Source of the DNA: Ischnura elegans
Lineage: Eukaryota; Arthropoda; Insecta; Odonata; Coenagrionidae
NCBI RefSeq assembly: GCF_921293095.1
Contig: NC_060253.1
Location: 83,489,992-83,553,991 of the forward strand
Reading direction: 5' to 3'
Length of the DNA: 64,000 nucleotides
Both the position numbers and the translations under genes were made by a program. Under the pieces are notes generated by a model that was given only the letters and a program-made list of their open reading frames with translations, was not told the origin of the DNA and did not search any database. Below are positions 1-12,400 of this stretch, one piece after another (position 1 is the stretch's first letter; each line of letters starts with the position of its first letter).

Positions 1-1015
1 GTTGGAAAATGTTTTACGTGCTACGAGTAGCTCAAGAATACATATTTTAAACCTCTCTGTACAGAGCTCTTTTTTTTGGTGGAGTTACCCTGTCCCTCAC
101 ATTTGGGACCAATCTCAAAGATTTGGGCACCCCTCCCTTACCCCAGCCACTGTACTACACTCTCTAACCCTATCGTAGCACGAATCCATGGTCAACTTAT
201 TCCATTACCAGTGTCTTTTTTTTCAACCAAAAATTGTTTTTGATTTTCAATAATTTACTCTTCTAAAGAATTATTAACTTTTTTTTAAGCATTGTGGAAT
301 TTTAAACGAATTTCTAGCGTTAATAGCAACAAAGTTAGTTAATACAAGTTAACAATACTATAAGTGCAGAAGTCCGTTATTTTTAATGCTAAAATTTCGT
401 TTAAAAATTTCTTACGCACAGAATTAACAAAATAAAGAATTCATTTCAAGAAATTTATAGTGTTTAACAAAATATACCACTGAAAAAACTATTGACAATG
501 TAACCACTTTGCAACGGATTCCTGCAGAGAGGATGATCATAAATAAGAGGGAGGGTCGGGCTTAATTGCTGAGGAGAGGCCCTAAGGACTCACTAAGCTG
601 GGTCTCAGTCCAAACCTGAATGCATCAGACAATTGCTACCTCAGCGGTCACTTCCCTTCCCTCGTATCATCCAGAACCGACGTCTGGTCGTTTACGTTGA
701 AAAATCCGGGAGAGCTATACCTGAAGTTGGGTGTTCTGGGAGTGAAAATGCCCATCACCTCCACCCGACGTCCGGCACGAAAGGGTTAAAGTAAGAATGA
801 CAATTTGATGAGGACTTTGCTAAAGGAGAATGCAATTGGGTAATCCATTACTGGATTTTATATCCAAACAAGCGGTAAAAGGTGTTCTTCCAAATAGGAT
901 AGTCATCTTTTTTTTATTATTGCCAGTGGTTTTAGTGGTGTGTAAAAAATAAATAGTCTCATAAATTTTTTGTCTTACGATCCGTCGCATCCTCCTTAAG
1001 CTATTCATGGTGAAA
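1..1015. other. Intergenic DNA with a piggyBac-like terminal fragment
   Basis: No convincing gene is seen. The stretch at about 520-791 is less AT-rich and ends in CGAAAGGGTTAA at 780-791. That matches the right end of the piggyBac-type element at 16599-17432, whose right end also reads CGAAAGGGTTAA, and looks like a terminus next to a TTAA target site. No matching left end was found in the window, so it is a fragment. A TTAACCCTTTC sequence at about 1028-1038 could be the left end of another copy. Confidence 0.35.
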
Positions 1016-1208
1016 AGTCGACTGCCTTAACCCTTTCATTGATGAGTTCATAATATCACAAGCTCATATTGAGCAATTCTCCACTTCTCATCTACTCCTT
1101 CGGTTTGTGAATGGGCCTTGCATGGTTCTTAGTTGCTTTAGCAATTCCTCCCCTAAGTGAACGATACTCCCAGAATGAGCTTTTAGGCATGACTCATTTC
1201 TCTGCGAT

Positions 1209-1474
1209 AGTGGGATAGAGAGGGGGGAAGTCTGGGGGTCCAGACCCCCAGACTTCCCCCCTCTCTATGCCACAGTACATATAATAACACAGTAAATTTG
1301 CTTCATAAATGAAAAAAAAATACTGAAAAATCATGACCTTACAAAAGATTGTTTGAAAATTTTATTTTTTCAAATAGAAAAAGTGTTAATATCAGTTAAA
1401 AACTTCTACTTTGTACCGTTTTTAACAAATTTTCCCTTTTGGTTTTAGACCCCCTCTAAACAAAATTCCTGGCT
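1209..1474 (-). mobile_element. Decayed hAT-type MITE related to the one at 49013-49257
   Basis: The segment from about 1288 to 1474 aligns by eye along most of its length with 49050-49252, including the block around GTGTTAA..AGTTAAAAAC, the GGTTTTAGACCCCC stretch and the terminal CTGGCTA. Its left part is replaced by a perfect hairpin (1216-1267) built from the same G-rich terminus in both orientations. No clean target-site duplication was found, so the copy is old or rearranged. Confidence 0.6.
1216..1267. repeat. Perfect inverted repeat, 25-bp arms with a 2-bp spacer
   Basis: The left arm (1216-1240, starting TAGAGAGGGGGGAAG) is exactly the reverse complement of the right arm (1243-1267), with CA between. 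Flanking bases ATAGTGGGATAG on the left and CTATGCCACAGT on the right resemble the hAT MITE terminus CAGTGGCATAGCC, so this looks like two MITE ends joined head to head. RNA crossing it would form a strong hairpin. Confidence 0.85.
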
Positions 1475-2081
1475 ACCCAATTGCTCCCCAAGTAGGATGT
1501 CGAGTGCTGGCCTTCGAGGTCTCAGGTGGTGCCCTCGCTGCTTAAGCAAATTGAATTCACATGGCACACAACCGCTGAATGCCGACGGGTGCCTGACAGT
1601 TGGTAGGAAGTCTTTGGAGGCATTCAGCCCTCTGTGAGTGCCTGCGGGGGTTTGGGTCGGACTTGGTCTGTTCCCAGACAGCATCAAATTCTGGTCTGCG
1701 ACGCTATGGAGAGAAAACAAAATTGCCGGGATTGGTGCAGGAGGTGGTAACTCCGAGTTATAAGCCCTTACCTTCCAAACGGAAGGTCATGGGATAGAGT
1801 CTCACCTCGTTATTGAAAGCATTATTCATTGGAAACCAATTAACACTTCCATTGGCTGTTTATTTTAAAAAGTCACACAAAAAGGACTTTTGAAATACCT
1901 TCAAATAAGTGAGAGAATCGTATGATCCTTTGCATAGTTGGTGGTAATTACCAAATCAGAAAAGGCGGAGAAAACATTAAAATCTAGATTTATTTGGATG
2001 ATGGATTGATTAAATTCATGGTTTGGCAAACAATGTTCGTCAAAACGACACATCTGTTGAGGTATCAATCGAGGACGAACT
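1475..2081. other. Intergenic DNA, no gene seen
   Basis: Short open frames near 1445-1797 on both strands overlap each other and have no recognisable domain. The segment 1500-1800 is locally GC-richer and may be an unrecognised repeat. Confidence 0.3.
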
Positions 2082-2089
2082 ATATATAG

Positions 2090-2824
2090 TAGTGATGAGC
2101 GATATATCGCTAACTGTGACTGAATCACCGTTACTGAAAAGTAGCAGTCACTGTCGGTGATTCAATATTCGAAATCACTGTGATCGGTGATTCGATCACT
2201 GGATTCGGTGAAGATAGCTCTGGTGGCTCTGGCTGCTACCAAGTGATATGCGATATATCGCTACCTGTGATTGAAGAGAAGTAGCCGATCACTGCCGGTG
2301 ACTAAATCACCAAATACTCGAAATCACTGCGACTGTGAATACGGTGAAGTTAGCCTCGGCAGCTACCATGATGCTACCAATAGTAATATAAGGATGTCTT
2401 ATTCATATTTTATCATAAATAAGACATTCTGTACTAAATATCTGTAGGAAATATACAGCTAAAGTTTTGATTTATGATGGTTTGATTAAAAATATGTTTA
2501 AAAAATGATTGCCCCTTATTTTTTCTTTTACCACATCAAATTGACTTAATTATTGAAAATAAACTCGGAATCAGAACTATTCCCTTAAAAAAAATATTTC
2601 GCCTATTCTTCTGCAATTTTCTATAAGTTTATTCGTTTCTATTGAGGAGAGCTCACTCCTTGGAATTGGACAAAGTAGCAGGAATAGCAGCGCCACAAAT
2701 CACCGCTGGCTTCTAAGAGTGATTCACCTCGGTGATCGCAATCACAGTTAAGAATCACCGTTACTGATGTGTAGCAGTCACAGGTAACGAAGTGATCGCA
2801 AAATCACAGTTCCGCTCATCACTA
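2090..2824. mobile_element. Non-autonomous hAT-like element, 735 bp
   Basis: The ends are TAGTGATGAGCG on the left and its reverse complement CGCTCATCACTA on the right. Imperfect similarity continues about 70 bp inward through the blocks AACTGTGA, CACCGTTACTGA and GTAGCAGTCAC. An 8-bp target duplication flanks it, ATATATAG (2082-2089) and ATATATAC (2825-2832), with one mismatch. Such TAGTGATG termini with 8-bp duplications are typical of the hAT superfamily. There is no transposase frame inside. The interior is rich in short GTGAT/ATCAC repeats. Confidence 0.8.
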
Positions 2825-2832
2825 ATATATAC

Positions 2833-3270
2833 TAACCTTTTATCCTATGTTATATCAGTATTATGATTTCCCAAGAATCGGTACAGACATAAAGAATATA
2901 AAAGTTTACCATGCAAGTATTAAATTCCTGCTTATGCGTAAAAATTAGGATACATGAGAAACGACGGGGTAAATAGTTTTAAAGAAGAGAATTTATAGTA
3001 CATCATCAATTTGAATTTCTTGCTTGACCGCCGTTGCCGTAAAAGTTTTCGTAATGCTTTTGTTTCGGCGTTTGGGAATTTGGGATAACCGAAACGGAAT
3101 GAAGAACTTTTCGTGTTTTCACATGGGTTAATATTAGGAGAAATTGGGTAGTGGGATTTATTTATGTTAAACGTAGTTCTTCTTAGTATTATTATTTTTC
3201 CTGGGATCACAGCATTTTCATTTCTGAGCCGTCCATGTGGTCCTAGTGGTCTCACGGCAGGGAGATAGTC
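2833..3270 (+). promoter_or_regulatory. Presumed promoter and 5' leader of NUP210
   Basis: This is the non-coding interval between the hAT-like element and the NUP210 start codon. I see no clear TATA box. The start codon has a purine at -3 and G at +4 (GTCATGG), a favourable initiation context. The transcription start cannot be placed from sequence alone. Confidence 0.35.
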
Positions 3271-3431
3271 ATGGCGCGGATTTTCTTGAATTGTATTTAT
3301 GTAGCAATTGCTCTGACCGGGGCTATTACTGACGCTTCCAAGCTGAATGTTCCACGAGTATTGCTTCCTCTATTTTCTCAGCTGTCTACGAACTTCACTT
3401 TAGAAGTAACGGAAGGCGGTTGTTATAAATG
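3271..3431 (+). CDS. NUP210: NUP210 exon 1: signal peptide and N-terminus
   Basis: Encodes residues 1-53 plus two bases. It opens with [15 protein letters not shown], a basic then hydrophobic signal sequence, followed by [12 protein letters not shown], the conserved start of mature gp210. The donor is GTGAGT; the split codon (TG|G) makes Trp of the conserved CYKW motif. Confidence 0.92.
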
Positions 3432-6400
3432 GTGAGTTGTTAGTGGTAATCCTTTTTGAAGTTCGAATTGTGTTGATCTTTTGTGTTAAAATTTTATGAA
3501 GATTGCGAACGAGCTTATTATTGAGTAAACTGGTGAAAATTTACACCCTCTAAGAATGGTAGTTGTTTTGTTGTCGGCATAAAATCTGCCGATATTTATT
3601 TGTATCTATTGGTGTTGACTTTGTCTCAGCAGTTGCCTTAAATGAATGCCAGTATGTGAAAATATTACTGAGTACTAGGGTGATATTTCTTCATCGTCAT
3701 GTGGTAGTAAACGCTATGAGGGATTAGTGGTAAAGGAGATGCCGGGCATGTCCTAGTCGAATTTTTAGGCTGATTTTATTTGTTTTTTCTTGATTTATTT
3801 TTATTTGAATAATGCTCAATTAGTGGAGATGAATAAATTTCACCTCTCATTTTAAACAGCTTAAATTTCATTTGAAAAAAATACCATTTAATGTCTTGAG
3901 CCAGACTCAAACTGTGTTGAACTTTCTTGAACTTTTTTTCTTGTAATCCGGAGGTGGAGATTACTGAGACCAAGTTCAAACAGTAATGGAATCTGCCACG
4001 AAAAGTGTTGTTCTGAATATTGGACTTCCATGATTTGAAAACCTGTTATGATAGTTTTAAGTATACCATTACAGTAAAGTTAAAGTGTCTAAACTGAGGC
4101 TTTGGGATGAATGCTTCAGTCCTAAGAAAACAATATTGTTGTAATTCAAGGCTCCAAGCCCATGTTTAGGTAGTAGCAACAATTCATTCAACTTGGTAAA
4201 TGTATCTACTACCCAGTAATCATGTAAGTTTCATTATTTTGTGAGAATGCAATGCTATAATATCTTATATCTTTTCAGGGCCACATCGAGGCCTGATGTA
4301 GTATCTTTATCTCCTTTGGATGTTGATCAGCGGCTTGGATGTTCATCTGTAGCCATTGTTCGTAGTGCATCTGCCCAAGATGGAGGTGCCGCATTAACTG
4401 GTCGTGCAACAGCAATTGTTCTTGCTGAAGAGGTGCATTCGGGCCTTGTGCTTAGGTGTGATGTTATTGTTGATGCAATTCATTCCCTTAGCATTGTCAC
4501 AACAACGCGAGAGCTCTTTGTTGAAGAAGCGCCTGAAGCATTTGAAGTCCGAGCGTATGATGATCAAGGTAATTTTAGCATTCTTTACTCTTGGGCCTCA
4601 TTTATTATGTGCTGTAACATTATCAACATTTTTGATGGTGATGGGCTGGCTGAGTTGAGATCATTTCTCAAAACGTATATGGTTTAATGTGACATGCTGT
4701 TTCAACATGGAGTCAGCAATATTGTTTTTTGTGCATTTTTTTCTCAAATATTTAGTGAGTACGTAGTTTGATTATAAACCTCCGCTCATCATTACTGTTT
4801 CTACTCAAAGAGCTAACAACGTTCATTGGATGAAAATTCTTACATTATGATTAAGGTTCAATTTTAAAGAATTAGTGTAGGGCCTTTGGGTCATTTTATA
4901 CGAAATCAATTCCAAAAATGAATTTTTTTCTACCTACTAACTCGCATTTTGATCAAACTTATTAGATTTCTTTTCTTGTCCGGGTATGAAAAGAGGCCAA
5001 ACATTTTTTGACTAGCTTTAGAAGTTTGTCAGTTACAGTCTCTCAAACTTAAGGAGGATTCTCAATTTCTTCCTATATTGGTTCACATTTTTCAAGGTGT
5101 AGTGTTTTTCTCAATATAGTCTTCATCACTTCTGAGTGCATTGTTTTCTTTGAAAATTTCAGCTGTCACTGAAAGAGTGTGAGGATTTGGGAAAAAAATA
5201 TAATAGCCCTAATTATTTATTGCAACAACTTCAAATTTATACTTAACTTTAATATCTTCAGAATTCCTACTACAAGTCCCTGTAAATGTTACAAAATAGC
5301 TTCCTCCACCAATACTTTTGAGCTCAACTTCACAAAAATTAAATTAAACCTCATCAAGAATCTGCTGTGTCACACTATCACTTTTACAAAAAGGTTTTCA
5401 CTTCATTTTTTCAATGTCACATACATCATCAGTCACCTTTAGGATTAATTCAGCATCTGGCAGTGATTTTGAATGGCCAAACCTTCTATTCCACTTGTCA
5501 TGACACACCATCATTCTAGGTTGGGCCTCAACTAACTCTTCCTCTGCATCATAATTGGTACCATACTGCAAACACTCAATTTCATACATATCACCAATAG
5601 GGTGGTTTTCTATTTTTTTTTATTGCCTAAATCGAAAGATTATTACTCCTGGAGTACGAATTTCACACTTTTAGATTTTTAAATGACGATATCTATTTTT
5701 CGCGATTCAAAGAAAAGTGAAAATTATCAAGCGCGGGAAAACGCAACGGCTAAGTAGGAATGATGGGAAAAAGTCTGTGTGATGTATTTCTGGTTCCCGC
5801 TGCCGCCTAGTGAGGTGACCTTGGGGCGAGGCTTGAGCGCTGATACGACGCAGGCTGCTAGCAGGTAGCTGAGTACCCTGCTAGCTGGTAGCGCTTGGCT
5901 TAAATAAGGATTATTATTCCCCTATCAAACGAAGGATACTTTCCGAACTTAGGTATTTTTAATGTGTGATTATTAAGGGATGTTTCCCTGAGCTCTGTGC
6001 CTCATGCATGCATTGGTAATCTCAGACGATGTAAAACTCCTATCTACTCGTATAGAAACTAGGTCCCTGTGACGTCACGTGGAGGGGAATCGCATTGGCG
6101 CCAATCTGGTCTTTTTCAAATGAGGTTAAAATTGACCGTAGCCATTCGTCTAAACTGGGATTTCTAAAACCAAATAATTTGTATATTATGAATACACTAA
6201 TGGTGGGTAAGGAATTGCAATCATTGCATTTTGTTTTCTTTGATGAAGGAAACTACCCTATTGCATAACCTTTCAGGCAAACATCACCATTTTGTATAAT
6301 ATCTTAACAACCATTTTCCAATGCTGCCGTACAACCTTATCGAACTGTCTCAATTACATAAAATTTTCTTGCAAATCAAATATCCACACACACTCTGATT

Positions 6401-9400
6401 TCAAGTAGCACCATCCTTTTTTATTGCTCAACCTCAACTCAGCACTTCCCTTTCCACAAATTTTTAACACATGCCCATTGGCCCCATCAACTATTCGCTT
6501 AGGATTCCTATAAAAAATTGTGAGAATTTCGGTATGAGGGGTCATGTGCTCACTTGTACCTGAATCTGGTCATGGTTTTTCAAGTTGTAGGTAAGATTTA
6601 AGCATGGAAAAGGTGAATGAAGTCAACATTTTAAGGAAACTGTAACAGCTCTTAATTAGTGTTTAAAATTATTTGCTTGAAAAAATATTATTTTCCTCAA
6701 ATACATTTGCGGTTTTTGCTTCTAGGCGGTGACAGCTGCCCCCTCCTGCCCCTCACTGGGTATGCCCATGGTACCATACCACAAACACATAGTTTCATAC
6801 GTACCACCAATTGCACAATGTTTTAGGTGAACATCACCAGTTTGTATTATATCTAAACAACCATTTTCCACTTATGGCGTATAATCTTTCTTATCAAACT
6901 ATCTCAATGACATCAAATTTTCTTGCAAATCAGGTACACACAACACCCTCTCCAATTTTATGTAGCACCATCCATTTTTATTACTCAACCTCAACTCAAC
7001 ACTTCCCTTTCCACAATTTTATCATCTTCCCTAATTCTTAGGTTTGTCCTTTAAGAGCTTTTCCCACTCTTCTGAACTACTTGGCATTAACTGGCAATAT
7101 GTCGTATCTCCTTACCCACAAAACACACTGCAGTAACTTTGCCTTTAGCACGAGGGCAAAATCTCAATGTGTGTCCGTGTTGCTTAGAAGTAATGCAGAT
7201 TTGAGATCCCGGCCGGGAATTCACATGTTTATTCGACCTTGGCGTACCCTTAGGGTTCCCACTCAACCTTGAAAACTTTTAAACCGTGAATTTCTTATAC
7301 CGTGAAAAAACCTGGAAAAAGCCATTAATTTCGTCCTAAAGCCTTAAAAATCTCTCAATCTTGATATCACGATTGTAGAACTACAATTAACAGATAAAAT
7401 GATAAATGGGTATTTCGATCATATTTCAAGGTCAGTCATGCGCAGACATGGCCATGGATTTATCTGGATACGTATATTTGAAGCGCAATTATTGGTCCGT
7501 GTGCAGTGATGACATATTGACCTTAAGCCTGTACCAAAGCAGGAAGACTTCTTAACTTCCCTGCCACCCTGCTCCCTCCATTTTCCCACTCACCACATTT
7601 AGCCGGACTTAAATTTTACAAACAATATGTGACGTCATTAGAGAAAGCATTTTCATTGCTACGATTGCATTCACGGCATCTGCCATGTTTGTTACATTTG
7701 CAGTTAACGTGCGGCCAATGATTGTTACGTTATCAATATTTCTGCCTAAAATGGTTTATCTACAAACCGTGAATTTGAAGACATTTAGACCGTGAAAACC
7801 TGGAAAAAACCGTGAATTTTATAATTTAGATTTAGTGGGAACCCTGCTCTTTTCTTTGCCCTTTTAAAACCTTCGGTTTTGTGACAATGCATTAATCTTC
7901 TCTTTTTAGTCTTTTTTTCATCCGTTTCCTTCTCTGATATCAATTTTTCTGAGAATAACAGGCATTGTTTGAGGTGATTGACCAGACAAATATTTCATAA
8001 ATGTCCCTTGGGAGACTCCTTAATAAAAGTATGATCAAGGTATGATCATTGAACGTCACTCCCAACCTTCCTACCTTCTGGCTTAAGTCAGTCTCTTTTG
8101 GCATTTACTGTCTCATCATCATGCCATCCCCCTTTCTAACGGTAGTCAGTTTATCCAAAAACTATTTGGTCATACCATCATATCTTTCATGCGTATTTTG
8201 AAAAACTTTCCATGACTTCTTTGCCCTTACACACTCCCCAATATAGTCAACCTTTCACTCACTGATAGAAGAAATTGTCCAAGTGCAGAATAATTCTTCT
8301 TCTTCTGAGTGCTATTGCAACCTGTCTCTGAATGTTCTATGGAGGATCCAGGTTCTACCACATCCCAACTACACTTGTGCATCAGATATGCCTTGCTGTT
8401 CACTCACTATGAGAAGTAATTTTCATCCGTCACCATGATGCCTTCATCCAAACTCCTATTTTCCTCCATTTTCCAGCTAAAAAGTTTGTATCACTCCAAA
8501 AACACCAATGCAAACTGGTACACCCCAAGAAAATGTGCTCACTCAACGTATGTTCATTACTTCTGCCAAAGCAACCAATCAACATGACTCTTTTCGGATT
8601 TCAATCACCATCACGCAGATTCAGGCATATCTGGGCTGATTACCTGTTGGTAATCCACTCCAAAATAACTGATTTTGGTTGAATGGGAAAATTAAGTAAA
8701 CCACACCGTTTCCTGACATTTCTGGTTGAGCTCTGACAAAAGCAAGTGTCTTTATTTGTGGTAAACAAAACAGAATCAGAAATCTTTCACAGAAACATTC
8801 AAAACCTGCACATAAAGAATAAAATTTATTGAGTGTGTATGTTCCACAAGAATAACGCAGTGTTATAGAGGGAAAACAAATGACCACAAGCACATGTGGT
8901 GTCACTCCATTGTTAGGGATACTCTTTTGACCCATACTACATATTCTGGCCACAATCATTGCATTTGCAATTACTCACGCTTTTCGAGTAGGTAACTGGA
9001 CATTGGATTGATTAGCATGGATAATCGAGAGTTGACTATTTTATTTGAGGTCTCCCATTTCCATTCTTGCTATGATTGTAGAAGGATGATTGCCAAAGAA
9101 AATATGAAAAAACCTGTTTCGAAGATATTTTTCCACCTAACTTTAATTGGTATTTGGGTATGTGCTCTTCAGACTTTTTACTTTTGTCAATTAGTGGCTC
9201 AACTAAATTTATCAAATGAGGATCTTGCCCTGTGCTGCTAGCGGGGCTGTGCATGCACAACCCGAAAATCACCTGGTGAAAATTATGCCTTCAATAGATC
9301 CTTCGGTTGAAAATATATTCATTCCACAATAGTGATTGGGGTTGATGTTGGGACCAACTGCTTAGATAATAAATTGTATAAAAGGACATAACTGTTTACG

Positions 9401-12400
9401 TTTGTGGTGAAAGAGTTTGACCAATGGGTCGCATTTCATCTTGTACATTTCTGGAGATGAAAAATGAACCACCTTCGTGCAGAGAAAGGCAAAAATTATC
9501 CAGGACTGCTCTGTACCCACTCCTCTTAAACTGCATTCCACTAACCCAACAAGCACCCTTTTCGGGACAATGACTGGATGAGGATGGTCTATCTCCCAGT
9601 GTAATGGCAAAATTATATTCTTTCTCGTCTCCCTGTCGTGTTTCATTTTCTCTCATTTCACATGGCTCTCAAAATACAAGGAATCTTTCAAAATGATCAT
9701 AGAGCGGTAATAAAAAACCAGGAATATCACCATTCAAAGAAGATATGTAATGATAAAAGCTGTGACAAGCTGCTCATCATCATCTTCATCATTAGTCAAC
9801 AATCCTAAGATTTGCGTGATGCAACTCTCAATTTCCTCTCTTCTATCCACTAGCCTTATTATAGCTATGTATTTCTTCCTACGGCTGAGCTTTAAGCCAC
9901 GGAGTGCGTATTCTGGGTTGCAGATGGTGGATCAACCTTTAGATATAGAGGTTAGCTGCGATATGAGTGAGTTTACTTGTCAAATAAGCAGTTGTGGACT
10001 AAAAGCGATGGCATTCCTAGGTTTTATGGGTAAGATAAGCCATCTAAATGGTATATTATGCCTGTGAAGTTGCCATGGCAAAAACAAAACAAAATGCAAT
10101 GCAGGCCACCATCAGCATAATTGAATTTTCTGTTTGTAGAGAAATGGAAGAATATTCCAGAGATTTTCCCTTTCTGATATTCGATTTTTTAATGCAATGT
10201 TTTCTCTTTGCAGGCAATGAGTTCTCGACTCTGGAAGGCGTGGCCTTTGAGTGGAGTATTGGTGGGCAAAAGAGGGAGAAGGCGAGTGGGGGTGGCCCAG
10301 AGGAAACTGCCGGCGGATCCGTGTTGCGCTTCATTACTTATCGTGATTCTCCCTACGAAGCGCCACATGGAGTTGAGTTGCTGGAATCTCGTGGACTTCG
10401 TGCCAACACGGTCCTGTTGGAGGGGATGAAGACTGGATCAGCTAAGGTTCAGTCTAATATTCAGTAAACCAATTCTGCTTAGACCGCATTTACTAGTATT
10501 TTTACCCAAGAATACAAGCCCAGCCACCCCTCTGGTGGGTCGGTTTGGTCCCTTTGAATGTTTAAGGGTAGCATGCTTAAGTTTTTGGTGTTGGTTCACG
10601 ATTCTAGCTCACTATTGAGTAGGTTAAAAAGATTGACTGTTGTTGATCGGGATATAAGAGACATATTTTCCTTCATGCTTGTTTGTTTTTGTGACCAAAT
10701 TTTTTAAAACAATTCCTGCAGTTATCCTGTGATATGGAGGAATGCATGAAGGTCTGTCCCATTGTAGATATGGCAGAAACCTCAACCTTATGAAATGAAC
10801 GCTATCCTGTGAGGGCAAGTCCTAACTTTTCCATTAGATGCCACTTAGGTTGTAGTACAAGTATGTTTTTTTTAAAGTGAATTCTTTTCATAGGCTGCAA
10901 GTTTTCTGCTGCATTTGTTGGTTGTTGCTCAAAGGAAGTTAAAACTATAAAATGATTAACAAAAATTTTATCACTTACTTCTATTTGCTTCAAGGGTTGT
11001 CATTTTTTTTCGTCAACTCTTTAGTGTGGTGTTGACATATTCCTCCTTCTGGCAGGTGTCGGTGCGCTTACCTAGGCAGCAGGGGTCAGCCATCAGGGGT
11101 GGTCTGCCGGCATCCGTGGCATCAGCACCCTCTGTTCCACCTGTGGAAGTGACGCTGGTTGTCGTAGCTAACCTCTTGATCGATCCTCCAGATATTTATG
11201 TGATGCCAGGCTGTACTATACACTATAGAGTGTTGCAGGTAAGGGATGAGTTTATTTTTTCATTAATATGTGAGGAATAGCATAGTAAACTTTGTACATA
11301 ATACACTACGCTTTGAACTGTTTTATGTATGTTAGAACTAGTGAAATGCATTTGATAGTAACATAAGCTTTTTTTGGATTGATCAATACCAGTATCTGCA
11401 GATATTATTTTCTTTGACAAAAAATTCAACCCCTCAAAATCAACTATAAATATTCAATTTAAGCTGATATGGAAATGACAGCATATACAATATGGAAAGA
11501 ACGGAATGGGTATTGAGAATGAATATGTTATTGAGATGCTTAATATATCACATTAGGATGCATTAATTGCTTGATGTAATGAGTGAATCAATCGATTTGA
11601 TCAAGTTAGTCAATCTGTTAGAAGCACTGATTATGCCTAGCTTTAATTTTATGGTGAATGTGTGGACATTAAAAGAAAAAAATTCAGTTTTTGTCAAACT
11701 GGAATTAAATTTTTTTCTTTTTAATGAATTTGGTTTTAAAAAGCTTTCACTTTTTAACCTATTTCTTTTTATATCAAGTGCAAAGCACAGTTATACCTCT
11801 TCCAAATCATGAAAGTAAAGAAATATAGAGGACACTTGTTATCGTTAGTACAATATTACTGTTCAAATACTTGTCTCTTTGTGACATTGTAACAAACTAT
11901 TGAGATAATTTTAGGAAGGCATCCACTTTACTTTTTATGCAAAAATAATTATTGTAAAATTTAACATTGTTAAATAGATTCATTTACGACTGCATAAATA
12001 AGCAAATATTCCACTTTCTATACTGTATTGAGCTGAAAATGACGTAATTCCAATAGATTCGGCTGTAAGAAGTTTGCATTATACTTAACAAGTGATTCTC
12101 TGGGAATCTATAGTGCTTGTTCATAACGAACTTCTTGTGTACCTCTTATCTCTTGAGAAAAATTTAAAATTAGGGACATTTTTCCTTGGAAGAGCTTATT
12201 ATTTTTAATTTATTGTAGATTAAGTGTTTTTGTGTGCCCTTCCTACAGCTGGAAGAAAAAAGTTTTTTTGTTATTCATTCTATTGTGAGTCACTTCTTGG
12301 CTAATATAGATTGTCCAATAATAATGCATAAACAAGAGTAAACTGACGCACTTTTATAATTTCCTGCCTAGAATGGCATAGTAACCAGTCAAAACTTGGA

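Larger units (their letters stand above)
5170..8900 (-). mobile_element. Ty1/copia retrotransposon fossil in NUP210 intron 2
   Basis: A broken copia-type element on the minus strand, approximate limits. Parts seen from its 5' side: a possible LTR edge near 8645 next to a primer-binding-like stretch, a probable gag start near 8480, a zinc-knuckle-like stretch near 7100-7200, and gag-pre-integrase-like segments (ELRLSNK.. near 6354-6545, WNRRFGHS near 5398-5589). One internal segment occurs twice (about 6774-7050 and again around 6262-6540). It carries many breaks, no intact frame of useful length, and two later DNA-element insertions (5599-6259 and 7251-7845), so it is old. Confidence 0.65.

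Noticed and set aside
1445-1797. Overlapping 91- and 65-residue frames on opposite strands
   Set aside because: They overlap each other, partly lie in a MITE remnant and have no homology I recognise.
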